A stretch of DNA of 6,892 nucleotides from Adhaeribacter sp. (GTDB taxonomy: Bacteria > Bacteroidota > Bacteroidia > Cytophagales > Hymenobacteraceae): contig JAQBNV010000421.1 of NCBI GenBank assembly GCA_028288395.1, positions 1 to 6,892 of the forward strand. The letters run 5' to 3'. The notes below the pieces were generated by a model that saw nothing but the letters and a program-made list of their open reading frames with translations, was not told where the DNA came from and did no database searches. The translations under genes and the position numbers were made by a program. This document shows positions 1 to 6,886 of the stretch, piece after piece (position 1 is the first letter of the stretch; each line of letters begins with the position of its first letter).

Positions 1-503
1 GCCAGCGTATTGAGCAGGTTGGTTTCATAGCGGTTAAGGGGCTCATAAATCAGCGTTACACCCTGGTTCTCTGCCTGTTTCCCCAGCTCGTTAAGACCGC
101 CGGCCAGCCAGGCCAAAGCCTGCTCCCGTTCCACACCCGGTACTATATTGCCCTGCATGGAACCTATAATTGCCGGGGCACCAAAACGGGCGCCAAAAGC
201 TATCATGTCGCTAATAAATTTAATAGCCTGTTCCCGTATAGCCTGGTCCGGATCGGTCAGGGTTAAACCCTTTATTACCTTGCCGGCCCCGGTACCCACT
301 GCGGCCAATTTTAGGTTATGTTTTTCCAGCAGGGCGGCCAATATTTCCGGCTCGATGGCATCGGCGGCAGCGGTAAAAAGTTCGATGCCGTCAAAACCCA
401 GTTCCGCAGCCCGGGCAATACTCGCTTCCAGGTTTTCCCAGAAAATCCAGGGGCCGGTTTTTATTTGGGGCACTAACGCAATGGTAACACAGGATTTAAT
501 CAT
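1..503 (-). CDS. Sugar isomerase/epimerase, TIM-barrel (partial, 3' end beyond window)
   Basis: About 167 codons are visible, from an ATG at 503 to the window edge, with no in-frame stop. The protein starts MIKSCVTIAL and has the layout of the xylose-isomerase-like TIM-barrel family (AP_endonuc_2, PF01261). An early helix-strand unit, AAELGFDGIEL, spans about residues 32-42. The motif YEPLNRYETN at about 153-162 matches the region of D-tagatose/D-psicose 3-epimerases and hydroxypyruvate-isomerase-like proteins in which the Glu (here E154) binds the divalent metal and acts in proton transfer. Such enzymes interconvert keto-sugars in the cytoplasm; no signal peptide is seen. The family is usually about 260-300 residues, so roughly 40% is missing. 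It begins 6 bp after the stop of the dehydrogenase gene, so it is surely co-transcribed. The fold is fairly secure, but the exact substrate is unknown. Confidence 0.88.
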   Translation of the reverse strand, partial: MIKSCVTIALVPQIKTGPWIFWENLEASIARAAELGFDGIELFTAAADAIEPEILAALLEKHNLKLAAVGTGAGKVIKGLTLTDPDQAIREQAIKFISDMIAFGARFGAPAIIGSMQGNIVPGVEREQALAWLAGGLNELGKQAENQGVTLIYEPLNRYETNLLNTL

Positions 504-509
504 AAATGC

Positions 510-1529
510 TTATCTGTCAAAATCAACCATTATTTTGGTAATCGGCCCCGGGTTTTCCGACCATTCGGCCAGTGCCGCGCCGGCCTCATCAACCGAAACA
601 ACTTTGCTGATAACTTCCTGCACCGGGAATTTGCCTGCTTCCAGGTAGCTGATAACGTCCGGAAATTCGCCGAGGCAATTGCGGGAACCCAGAATCTCAA
701 TTTCTTTCCGGACAAAAATGCCGGTATTGAATTCGGCTGGTTTTTTGGCGTAACCAATGCACACCACCCGGCCGGTGTAAGCCACTTCTTCTACGGCGGC
801 CCGGTACGTGGCGGGGCTGCCTACGGCTTCGATAATTACATCCGGACCGTCGCCATTTGTTATCTGCATCAGGGCTTCGTGTAAATCAACTTTGGTGGTA
901 TTAATGGTATGCGCCACGCCTATTTTCTTTGCAATTTCCATCTTGGAATCATCGATATCGATGGCGATAACTTCGGCCCCGCGGCTAACCGATGCCGCCA
1001 GGGCTCCCATGCCCACAATGCCGCACCCAATTACCGCCACCCGGTCCTGAGCCGAAACCCGGCCCCGGGCCACCGCATGAAAGCCTACCGTCAGCGGTTC
1101 TACCAAAGCCAGCTCCCGGAGCGATAATTTCTCGGAAGTAAATAAATTCTGCCAATGGATGGCGATATAATTGGTCATGGCGCCGGGCCGCCTCACGCCC
1201 ATGGTTTTGTTGTCCTGGCAGGCATTGGGGCGGCCTTTGCGGCAGGAGACGCAGGTGCCGCAGTTTAAGTAAGGATAAAGCGTAACCTTCATGCCGGGTC
1301 TAAAATCTGCCGGCACCTTATTGCCTACCTGTTCAATAGTAGCACCAACCTCGTGGCCCAGAATATTGGGGTATTCCTGCAATTCGAACAAACCCCGGTA
1401 GCCATTCAGATCGCCGCCGCAGAAACCCACCATCCCAATCCGCAGCAATACTTCTTCGGGTCCCGGAGCCTGCACTGTAATTTCCCGGACCTCCGTTTTA
1501 CCGGGTTCAACTAAAAATAATGCCTTCAT
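510..1529 (-). CDS. Zinc-dependent medium-chain dehydrogenase (polyol/aldonate dehydrogenase-like)
   Basis: This 339-residue cytoplasmic oxidoreductase has the usual length for the zinc alcohol dehydrogenase family. The N-terminal GroES-like domain carries the catalytic zinc ligands C37 (GFCGGD) and H59-E60 (GHEVG), with a further conserved Glu at 144 (VEPL). The structural zinc is held by C90, C93, C96 and C104. The C-terminal Rossmann domain has GCGIVG at 168-173, and the strand ending in D191 suggests NAD rather than NADP. The YPYLNCGTC region resembles the L-galactonate/sorbitol/threonine dehydrogenase branch, so oxidation of a secondary hydroxyl of a polyol or sugar acid is likely. The start lies 2 bp after the aldo/keto reductase stop, and the next gene begins 6 bp beyond this stop, so it is the middle gene of an operon. 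No ribosome binding site is visible. All key zinc ligands are intact. The family is certain, the substrate is not. Confidence 0.93.
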   Translation of the reverse strand: MKALFLVEPGKTEVREITVQAPGPEEVLLRIGMVGFCGGDLNGYRGLFELQEYPNILGHEVGATIEQVGNKVPADFRPGMKVTLYPYLNCGTCVSCRKGRPNACQDNKTMGVRRPGAMTNYIAIHWQNLFTSEKLSLRELALVEPLTVGFHAVARGRVSAQDRVAVIGCGIVGMGALAASVSRGAEVIAIDIDDSKMEIAKKIGVAHTINTTKVDLHEALMQITNGDGPDVIIEAVGSPATYRAAVEEVAYTGRVVCIGYAKKPAEFNTGIFVRKEIEILGSRNCLGEFPDVISYLEAGKFPVQEVISKVVSVDEAGAALAEWSENPGPITKIMVDFDR

Positions 1530-1531
1530 AA

Positions 1532-2482
1532 TTATTTAGTTAATATTTCTCTTTTAGGAATATTATTCTTCGGGTTTCCCTCAAACCACATCTGGTTTTT
1601 AACCGGGGCTACCATCTTATTTATTTTAGTCATCAGTTCCTCGGGTATTTGAATATCCAAAGCCCCCAGATTCTGCTTTACGTGCCAAGGCTCAGATATT
1701 CCGACAATGGTAGTAGCAATATCCGGATGACTTACTGCATACTTTATGGCCACATCGCTTAATCGTAACCCATAAGATTTACATAGCTCCAATAATACCG
1801 GCTGCATATCTTTAACGGCTTGCGGTGAGCGATGCCAATCAGGAGGGGGCATATCTGATAAAATCCGTTGCAACAAGGGGCCGGCATTCATCAGGCCAAA
1901 ACCCTTTTGTTTTGAGAGCGGTACTAATTCGTCGTTAATTTCGTCTTCGAGCAAATTATAGTGCGCCCAGGAAAGCACCGTGTCTACGTCTACCTGCCGG
2001 GCAATATCGGCCAGGTAGCGCACGGGCAATCCCGTAATACCTATATAGCGGGCTTTGCCCTGTTCCTTCACTTTCTGGGCGGCCGGAATAGCCTCGTTTA
2101 AAATTTGTTCCCGGCTCACAAACTCAATATCGTGTAGTTGGTAAATATCAACGTAATCGGTTTTAAGCCGAGTTAGGGATTCGTCGATGCTTTTTAAAAT
2201 CCGGTTGTAGGAGAAATCAAAATCTTCGTACCGGCCGCATTTGGTGGCCAGGAATATATTTTGTCGCTTACCCGCCAGTGCCTTCCCCAGCCGTTCTTCG
2301 GCCAGGTTATAGCCATAAAAAGGAGCTACGTCAAAAAAGTTGATGCCCTGGTCAATGGCCATATGTACCGCTTGTATGCCTTCCTGCTCGTCGGCTACTT
2401 CAAATACATTACCCAAAGGCGATGCCCCGAAACCCAGCACAGAAACGTCCATATCGGTTTTTCCTAATCTGCGATATTCCAT
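1532..2482 (-). CDS. Aldo/keto reductase, L-galactose/L-fucose dehydrogenase-like
   Basis: This 316-residue (alpha/beta)8-barrel NAD(P)-dependent enzyme has the complete aldo/keto reductase tetrad: D51, Y56, K81 and H117. From memory of the family, several blocks match plant L-galactose dehydrogenase closely: GFGASPLG (17-24), ATKCGRY (79-85), FDFS (88-91), KSIDESL (97-103), HDIEF (117-121), IGITGLP (147-153), PPDWH (213-217) and PVKN (293-296). Those enzymes, and bacterial L-fucose or D-threo-aldose 1-dehydrogenases in the same group, oxidise the C1 hydroxyl of the free sugar to the lactone. A C-terminal tail of about 15 residues continues past the last family motif. The ATG at 2482 is chosen because MEYRRLGKTDMDVSVLGFG is the standard family N-terminus. 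It is the first gene of the three-gene sugar operon. No convincing promoter is seen upstream. The alternative is another sugar reductase of the same clan. Confidence 0.92.
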   Translation of the reverse strand: MEYRRLGKTDMDVSVLGFGASPLGNVFEVADEQEGIQAVHMAIDQGINFFDVAPFYGYNLAEERLGKALAGKRQNIFLATKCGRYEDFDFSYNRILKSIDESLTRLKTDYVDIYQLHDIEFVSREQILNEAIPAAQKVKEQGKARYIGITGLPVRYLADIARQVDVDTVLSWAHYNLLEDEINDELVPLSKQKGFGLMNAGPLLQRILSDMPPPDWHRSPQAVKDMQPVLLELCKSYGLRLSDVAIKYAVSHPDIATTIVGISEPWHVKQNLGALDIQIPEELMTKINKMVAPVKNQMWFEGNPKNNIPKREILTK

Positions 2483-2561
2483 ATATTACTTTCTAGCGTT
2501 AATCTTTTGTCATCCATCGGGATAGTTGCTTATTTGATAAATCTGAATATCCATTTGTCAT

Positions 2562-2615
2562 TTGCCGGCAATCGAACCCCTGGATTCAAATATTACCTGC
2601 CGTTAGACAGATAAG
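2562..2615 (-). other. tRNA-like fragment or small structured element in the intergenic gap
   Basis: In the 236-bp gap ahead of the aldo/keto reductase gene, the minus strand contains a D-arm-like stretch (TCTAACGGCAGGT, 2595-2607). About 16 nt further on is a T-loop-like stretch (GGTTCGATT, 2570-2578), followed by the palindrome TTGCCGGCAA (2562-2571). The two tRNA-like blocks are too close together to hold an anticodon arm, and I cannot form a proper acceptor stem or a five-pair T stem, so this is not a working tRNA. A small fold is possible instead: CGGCA closing with TGCCG, and GAATCC with GGGTTC inside. It could be a tRNA relic, a leader structure of the sugar operon, or chance. The rest of the gap holds only the lipoprotein terminator and A/T-rich sequence. 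Confidence 0.2.
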
Positions 2616-2660
2616 GTTTTTAATTTAAGTAAATTTTTCAGGATGACACCTCTTAAAAAG

Positions 2661-2691
2661 AAAAAAGCCTTCGCAATTTTATGCTAAGGCT
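2661..2691 (-). terminator. Rho-independent terminator of the lipoprotein gene
   Basis: Read on the minus strand, AGCCTT (2691-2686) pairs with AAGGCT (2671-2666). After one mismatch, two more G-C pairs close an 8-nt A/T loop. The stem is followed directly by six T residues (2666-2661, sharing the last stem base). It begins 27 nt after the lipoprotein stop codon, the usual place for a terminator. The plus strand reads CTTTT after the same stem, so it could work weakly in both directions. It separates the lipoprotein transcript from the sugar operon. Confidence 0.85.
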
Positions 2692-2718
2692 CTTTTATAC
2701 TAAATATTACCGTAGGAA

Positions 2719-3261
2719 TTACCGGTTATCTGGCCGCGGTGGATATTGCCGCAGAATATTGGTCACAATCTGATGAACTTTCTCTTCGCTGATGTTGCGG
2801 TTACCAACTTCGGTTTCGCCTACCCCGCGCCACAGTAATTCTTTTTTACTGGCGTTAACCATGTCAATGGTTATGGTGCCTTCTTTATATTGCTGTACGG
2901 TGGCTCCCATGCCAAACGGATAACCATAATAGCCATAACCATAAGGGGAGGTGTTGCGGTAGCGCTGCTGATTCGAAACGTTAACGGAATAATTAATCAA
3001 TACATCCGGGTTTTCGGTCGTATAGGTCATGCCCTGGTTTTTCAGCTGCGTCTCAATGGCCCGCTTCATGCGCTTATCAAAAAAGGTATCGTACCCTACC
3101 GAATCGGATTTGGTTTTTACTTTATCGGTATACCAGCCAAATGTTTTAAACTCCCGGAAGTTAGTGGCAATATCATAATCGCTGCTAACATTTAAACCGG
3201 GCGAACAGGATGCCAGGAATACAAATAAGAATAATATTAAAATACTACTATATTTTTTCAT
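2719..3261 (-). CDS. DUF4136 family lipoprotein
   Basis: This 180-residue protein has a lipoprotein signal: MKKYSS, a hydrophobic run at about 7-17, then the lipobox LASC with the lipid-carrying Cys at 19. The mature part matches DUF4136 (PF13590): SDYD with FKTFGWY at about 27-44, PDVLINYSV at 85-93, the core EGTITIDMVNASKKELLWRGVGE at 127-149, and a closing helix ending in RQYPP (171-175). A Tyr/Gly-rich, probably flexible stretch lies at about 101-119 between the two halves. The protein is expected in the cell envelope, anchored in the inner or outer membrane and facing the periplasm. The domain has no established biochemical function; it is a common small lipoprotein in Bacteroidota and Proteobacteria. 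It is a single-gene unit, with the gcvP terminator upstream and its own terminator downstream, so neighbours give no hint of its job. Confidence 0.9.
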   Translation of the reverse strand: MKKYSSILILFLFVFLASCSPGLNVSSDYDIATNFREFKTFGWYTDKVKTKSDSVGYDTFFDKRMKRAIETQLKNQGMTYTTENPDVLINYSVNVSNQQRYRNTSPYGYGYYGYPFGMGATVQQYKEGTITIDMVNASKKELLWRGVGETEVGNRNISEEKVHQIVTNILRQYPPRPDNR

Positions 3262-3287
3262 CTCTGATTAGGTTTATGTTAAATTAA

Positions 3288-3305
3288 TGCTATTTGTTTA
3301 TAGCA
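3288..3305 (-). promoter_or_regulatory. Short hairpin in the lipoprotein leader
   Basis: TGCTAT and ATAGCA form a perfect 6-bp inverted repeat around a 6-nt A/T loop, 26 nt upstream of the lipoprotein start codon. It could be a leader hairpin or an operator half-site pair. The rest of the 216-bp gap between the lipoprotein gene and gcvP (3262-3477) shows no clear TAnnTTTG promoter, and its only other feature is the gcvP terminator. In A/T-rich DNA a repeat this short can arise by chance. Confidence 0.25.
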
Positions 3306-3418
3306 ATAATGAGACCATTTTTTATAAAATTTTCACGACGTTTTCTATCTGCAGTGATATTTAATAAAGGTTTTGGTATAGATGCTGGTTTAATATTTAC
3401 CCTGATGGAGTAAAAATT

Positions 3419-3452
3419 AAAAGCCCGGTCACTGCTGGGTGACCGGGCTTTT
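3419..3452 (-). terminator. Strong rho-independent terminator of gcvP
   Basis: A perfect 14-bp stem is formed by 3419-3432 and 3439-3452, with a GCCCGGTCAC core and a 6-nt loop. On the minus strand it ends GGGCTTTT and runs on into AATTTTTAC. It starts 25 nt after the gcvP stop codon. The plus strand also ends in a T run (3449-3453), so the structure can stop transcription from either side. It marks gcvP as the last, and seemingly only, gene of its transcript here. Confidence 0.95.
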
Positions 3453-3477
3453 TACAGGAGATTTTTAACGGATAATA

Positions 3478-6402
3478 TTACTCAATGCCGGTGGCGGTAG
3501 CGGCTACTTCCGGTTGGGCATAGGCTTCGAGCGGCGTGCAGCTGCAAATCAGATTACGGTCGCCGTAGGCGTTATCTACACGGCTAACGGCCGGCCAGAA
3601 CTTAGAGGTACGGGAGAATTCGTACGGATAAACGGCTTTTTCGCGGGTATAAGGCCGTTCCCAGTTTTCGGCTAAAGCTATCTGCGCGGTGTGGGGGGCA
3701 TTTTTCAGCACGTTGTCTTTCTGGTCGGCGCGGCCTTCTTCCACTTCCCTGATTTCTTCCCGGATGGCGATCATGGCTTCACAGAAGCGGTCCAGTTCTT
3801 CCTTCGGTTCGCTTTCGGTGGGCTCTACCATCAAAGTGCCCGGTACCGGGAACGATACAGTAGGAGCATGGAAACCGTAATCCATCAGGCGCTTGGCAAT
3901 ATCTTCTACTTCTATGCCCGCTTTTTTGAAAGACCGGCAGTCCAGGATCATTTCGTGGGCGCAATGCCCGTTGGTGCCGGTATACAACACCGGATAATGG
4001 TTCTGCAGTCGGGCTTTGATGTAGTTGGCGTTTAGGATGGCAAATTTGGTGGCTTCGGTTAAGCCTTCGCCGCCCATCATCGAAATATACGCGTAGGAAA
4101 TTGGCAGAATGCTGGCGCTGCCCCACGGGGCTGCCGATACCGCCGCAATGGCCTGGTTACCGCCGGTAGGTATTACGGCATGGCCCGGTAAAAACGGTAC
4201 CAAATCCGCTACCACGCCAATCGGGCCTACACCGGGGCCGCCGCCGCCGTGCGGAATACAAAAGGTTTTATGCAAGTTCAGGTGGCACACGTCTGCCCCA
4301 ATATTAGCCGGACTGGTCAGGCCGACCTGGGCATTCATGTTGGCGCCATCCATGTAAACCCGGCCACCGTTCTCGTGAATCAGCTGGCAGATTTGAATGA
4401 TACTTTCCTCGTACACGCCGTGGGTTGATGGGTATGTTACCATCAGGCAGGAGAGGTCGTTTTTATGGGCTTCGGCTTTGGCGCGCAAATCGGCAACATC
4501 AATATTACCGCTTTCGTCGCATTTTACCAGTACTATTTTCATGCCGGCCATGGCGGCGCTGGCGGGGTTGGTACCGTGCGCCGATGTTGGTATTAAAGCT
4601 ACATTGCGGTGGTGATCGCCGCGTGCTTCGTGGTACGCCCGGATAACCATTAAGCCGGCGTATTCGCCCTGGGCACCGGAATTAGGTTGCAGCGATACAC
4701 CCGCAAACCCGGTAATCTCGCATAACCAGCCTTCCAGATCGCTGAATATTTGTTTATAGCCCTGGGCCTGGTCGGCGGGAGCAAAGGGGTGCATGTTGCT
4801 GATTTCGGGCCAGGTAATCGGCGTCATTTCGGCCGTGGCGTTCAGCTTCATGGTACAGGAGCCCAAGGGAATCATTCCGTGGGTTAAAGAAAAATCTTTA
4901 TTCTCGAGGTACTTCATGTAGCGCAGCAACTCACTTTCGGAGTGGTAGCGGTTAAATACGTCGTGCTGCAGGTAAGTAGTTTGCCGGACCAGCGCGTTGG
5001 GCCAGTTGGTTTCTACCTCCTGCGGCAATTCCGAAATATTGGCCGCGCCGGTTGGCTTGTTCATTACTTTCGAAAATACCGCTACCAGTTCCTGCAAATC
5101 ACTTAAATCTGTGTTTTCATTTAGGGAGATGCAGATAAAGTTACCCGCTAAATAACGCAGGTTTATCTGGGCTGCTTCGGCTTCGCGGCGAATGGCCTCT
5201 TGCAGTTCCGGGCTTTCTATCCGTATTTTCAGCGTATCGAAATAATATTTATTTACCTGTTCCAGGCCTAATTCCTGCAGGGCTTGCTCGAGGAGTTGCG
5301 CAAGCAGGTGAATATTCAGGGAAATATATTTGAGTCGGCGCGGGCCGTGATAAACCGCGTACATACCGGCAATAACCGATAATAAAACCTGGGCGGTGCA
5401 AATATTGGAAGTAGCTTTTTCGCGGCGGATGTGCTGCTCGCGGGTTTGCAGGGCCATGCGGTACGCTTTATTGCCGTGCGCATCTACCGACTGCCCAATA
5501 ATCCGGCCCGGAATATTGCGTTTAAAAGCATCTTTGGTGGCAAAATAGCCGGCATGCGGTCCACCGTAACCCATTGGTACCCCAAAACGCTGGCTCGAAC
5601 CCACGGCCACATCGGCTCCCATTTCGCCCGGAGGAGTCAATAAGGTCAAACTTAATAAATCGGCAGCTACAGCCACAAAAATATCGCTGGCGTGGGCTTG
5701 CTTAATAAAATCAGTGTAGTCAAAGGCTTCGCCCTCGGCACCGGGATATTGTACCAGGGCACCAAATATGGTTTCGTCGGTTAAGTCTGTTTCGTGGTGG
5801 TCGCCTACTACCAGTTCAATGCCCAGCGGCGTAGAGCGGCTTTTAAGCACATCCAGGGTTTGGGGCAGCACCTGCTCCGACACAAAAAAGCGGGTAGCTG
5901 CTTTACGGGTACCTTTGCGCTGGGCATAAAACATGCCCATGGCTTCGGCTGCAGCGGTGGCCTCATCTAGCAACGACGCGTTGGCAATTTCCATCCCGGT
6001 CAGGTCAATTACCATGGTCTGGTAATTAATCAGCGCTTCGAGGCGTCCCTGGGCTATTTCGGCCTGGTAAGGGGTATAGGCAGTATACCAACCCGGGTTT
6101 TCGAGAATATTACGCTGTATAACCGGCGGTAAAACGGTATCGTGGTAACCCAGCCCAATGTAAGACCGGAAAACTTTATTTTGCTGGGCGATTTTCTTGA
6201 ATTTTTTCAGGAAATCGCGTTCAGATAATGCCGCCGGAATATTCAGGGGCTTTTTCAGTCGGATGGCCGCCGGTACGGTTTCATCAATTAACTGGTCCAG
6301 CGAATCAACCTTGATGGTTTTAAGCATGGCCTGAATCTGATTTTTAACGGGGCCGTTGTGGCGCTCTTTAAAAATATCGGCAGGCTTTATTTTATGCGAC
6401 AT
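3478..6402 (-). CDS. gcvP: Glycine dehydrogenase (aminomethyl-transferring), glycine cleavage P protein
   Basis: This 974-residue protein is the full-length single-chain P protein (typically about 950-980 residues). It is the PLP enzyme of the glycine cleavage system: it decarboxylates glycine and passes the aminomethyl group to the lipoyl arm of the H protein in the cytoplasm. Two homologous halves are visible. The N-terminal half has RHNGP (14-18), YIGLGYHDT (81-89) and [20 protein letters not shown] (109-128). The C-terminal half has LGSCTMKLN (513-521), [10 protein letters not shown] (607-616), [11 protein letters not shown] (684-694) and the PLP site [16 protein letters not shown] with the Schiff-base Lys at 712. 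The ATG at 6402 gives the normal N-terminus. The partner genes gcvT and gcvH are not in the window, as is common when gcvP stands alone. No glycine riboswitch is recognised in the leader. I see no frameshift or missing key residue. Confidence 0.98.
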   Translation of the reverse strand: MSHKIKPADIFKERHNGPVKNQIQAMLKTIKVDSLDQLIDETVPAAIRLKKPLNIPAALSERDFLKKFKKIAQQNKVFRSYIGLGYHDTVLPPVIQRNILENPGWYTAYTPYQAEIAQGRLEALINYQTMVIDLTGMEIANASLLDEATAAAEAMGMFYAQRKGTRKAATRFFVSEQVLPQTLDVLKSRSTPLGIELVVGDHHETDLTDETIFGALVQYPGAEGEAFDYTDFIKQAHASDIFVAVAADLLSLTLLTPPGEMGADVAVGSSQRFGVPMGYGGPHAGYFATKDAFKRNIPGRIIGQSVDAHGNKAYRMALQTREQHIRREKATSNICTAQVLLSVIAGMYAVYHGPRRLKYISLNIHLLAQLLEQALQELGLEQVNKYYFDTLKIRIESPELQEAIRREAEAAQINLRYLAGNFICISLNENTDLSDLQELVAVFSKVMNKPTGAANISELPQEVETNWPNALVRQTTYLQHDVFNRYHSESELLRYMKYLENKDFSLTHGMIPLGSCTMKLNATAEMTPITWPEISNMHPFAPADQAQGYKQIFSDLEGWLCEITGFAGVSLQPNSGAQGEYAGLMVIRAYHEARGDHHRNVALIPTSAHGTNPASAAMAGMKIVLVKCDESGNIDVADLRAKAEAHKNDLSCLMVTYPSTHGVYEESIIQICQLIHENGGRVYMDGANMNAQVGLTSPANIGADVCHLNLHKTFCIPHGGGGPGVGPIGVVADLVPFLPGHAVIPTGGNQAIAAVSAAPWGSASILPISYAYISMMGGEGLTEATKFAILNANYIKARLQNHYPVLYTGTNGHCAHEMILDCRSFKKAGIEVEDIAKRLMDYGFHAPTVSFPVPGTLMVEPTESEPKEELDRFCEAMIAIREEIREVEEGRADQKDNVLKNAPHTAQIALAENWERPYTREKAVYPYEFSRTSKFWPAVSRVDNAYGDRNLICSCTPLEAYAQPEVAATATGIE

Positions 6403-6434
6403 ATAGGAATATTATAAACTGAGCGTTAGAATTT

Positions 6435-6452
6435 ATCTTATCGGAATAAGAT
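6435..6452 (-). promoter_or_regulatory. Hairpin at the predicted 5' end of the gcvP transcript
   Basis: ATCTTAT and ATAAGAT make a perfect 7-bp stem with a 4-nt loop (TCCG on the transcript strand). It lies just downstream of the predicted -7 element, so it would be the first thing in the mRNA, about 33 nt before the start codon. It could protect the 5' end or serve as an operator. The structure is visible; the role is inference. Confidence 0.4.
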
Positions 6453-6459
6453 TATAACA

Positions 6460-6490
6460 CAAAAGTAACGGGAATAATTTAGAAATTTAA
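6460..6490 (-). promoter_or_regulatory. gcvP: Probable gcvP promoter (Bacteroidota type)
   Basis: The minus strand reads TACTTTTG at 6467-6460, an exact match to the Bacteroidota -7 consensus TAnnTTTG. The upstream TTA (6490-6488), 20 nt before it, is a one-base departure from the -33 TTG. Transcription would start near 6453 and give a leader of about 50 nt. A TATAAT a few bases downstream is probably incidental. Confidence 0.6.
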
Positions 6491-6577
6491 GCCGGAGGAG
6501 TTATTTTCCCGGGTCATGCTGGGTATAAAACTTTTATAATATTCAGGTGTTAAATAGCATCGGCACCTCCTTAAAAA

Positions 6578-6665
6578 CCCGGTAGCGTGGTAATTGTTTC
6601 GATACCGGAGCCCGGGGGTATTTTATTGCCCGGTATAGTGGTTTTAAAAAGTAAATCATACCGGG
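6578..6665. repeat. Alternating CCGGTA/TACCGG motif cluster
   Basis: Four related motifs lie in alternating orientation: CCCGGTA (6578-6584), TACCGG (6603-6608), CCCGGTAT (6629-6636) and ATACCGGG (6658-6665). The first pair can form a 6-bp stem and the second a perfect 8-bp stem around a 21-nt loop. The spacing is 24-29 bp. It may be a small palindromic repeat element, a set of operator sites, or a degraded terminator pair. It does not abut either predicted promoter. Confidence 0.45.
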
Positions 6666-6740
6666 TGCTCTGACTGCCAATATTTTAAACTTGCCCGTTG
6701 AATATTTCTCGTGAACGGCATACTTGTTTTCTTATGGGAT

Positions 6741-6774
6741 TTTGTCTAACCTGTAGCGGAAATTAATAGCTTTG
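6741..6774 (+). promoter_or_regulatory. Probable outward-facing plus-strand promoter
   Basis: TAGCTTTGC begins at 6767 and matches the extended Bacteroidota -7 element TAnnTTTGC exactly. TTTG at 6741-6744 fits the -33 element, with 22 nt between them, near the upper end of the accepted range. The expected start, about 6780-6782, falls on the palindrome GGTTTTAAAACC (6780-6791). No gene starts within the remaining 110 bp, so the transcript would have a long leader or be a small RNA. Confidence 0.55.
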
Positions 6775-6842
6775 CATCTGGTTTTAAAACCTGATTGCCG
6801 CCGCGTTGTATAATTCCCGCAGAATTCTTATTTTACTATATC

Positions 6843-6886
6843 TAAGCGGGTAATATATTAAGATTAACTTAATAAGAGCCCGCTTA
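6843..6886 (+). promoter_or_regulatory. Nested hairpin in the putative plus-strand leader
   Basis: An outer 8-bp stem, TAAGCGGG (6843-6850) with CCCGCTTA (6879-6886), encloses an inner 7-bp stem, TATTAAG (6856-6862) with CTTAATA (6868-6874), and a 5-nt loop. No clear T run follows on either strand, so a classic terminator is doubtful. The GCGGG arm could instead pair with CCCGC at 6816-6820, giving two mutually exclusive folds. Confidence 0.45.

Noticed and set aside
148..648. Plus-strand open frame of 166 codons across the epimerase/dehydrogenase junction
   Set aside because: It is antisense to two well-supported genes, has no recognisable domain and has a composition typical of a reverse-frame shadow.
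2890..3195. Plus-strand open frame of 101 codons opposite the lipoprotein gene
   Set aside because: It is fully antisense to a DUF4136 gene with a clear lipobox, and has no promoter or family resemblance.
3691..4126. Overlapping open frames of about 114 codons on both strands inside gcvP
   Set aside because: They lie wholly within the C-terminal coding part of gcvP, whose reading frame is unmistakable. They show no family signature and come from stop-poor G/C-rich codons.
6524..6538. Perfect A/T palindrome TATAAAA-C-TTTTATA
   Set aside because: It is striking to the eye, but it is made only of A/T around one base, is likely in such A/T-rich DNA, and is not placed at either predicted promoter.
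6843..6886. Classic rho-independent terminator at the right edge
   Set aside because: The stem is good but no run of T residues follows on either strand, so it is reported as a leader hairpin instead.
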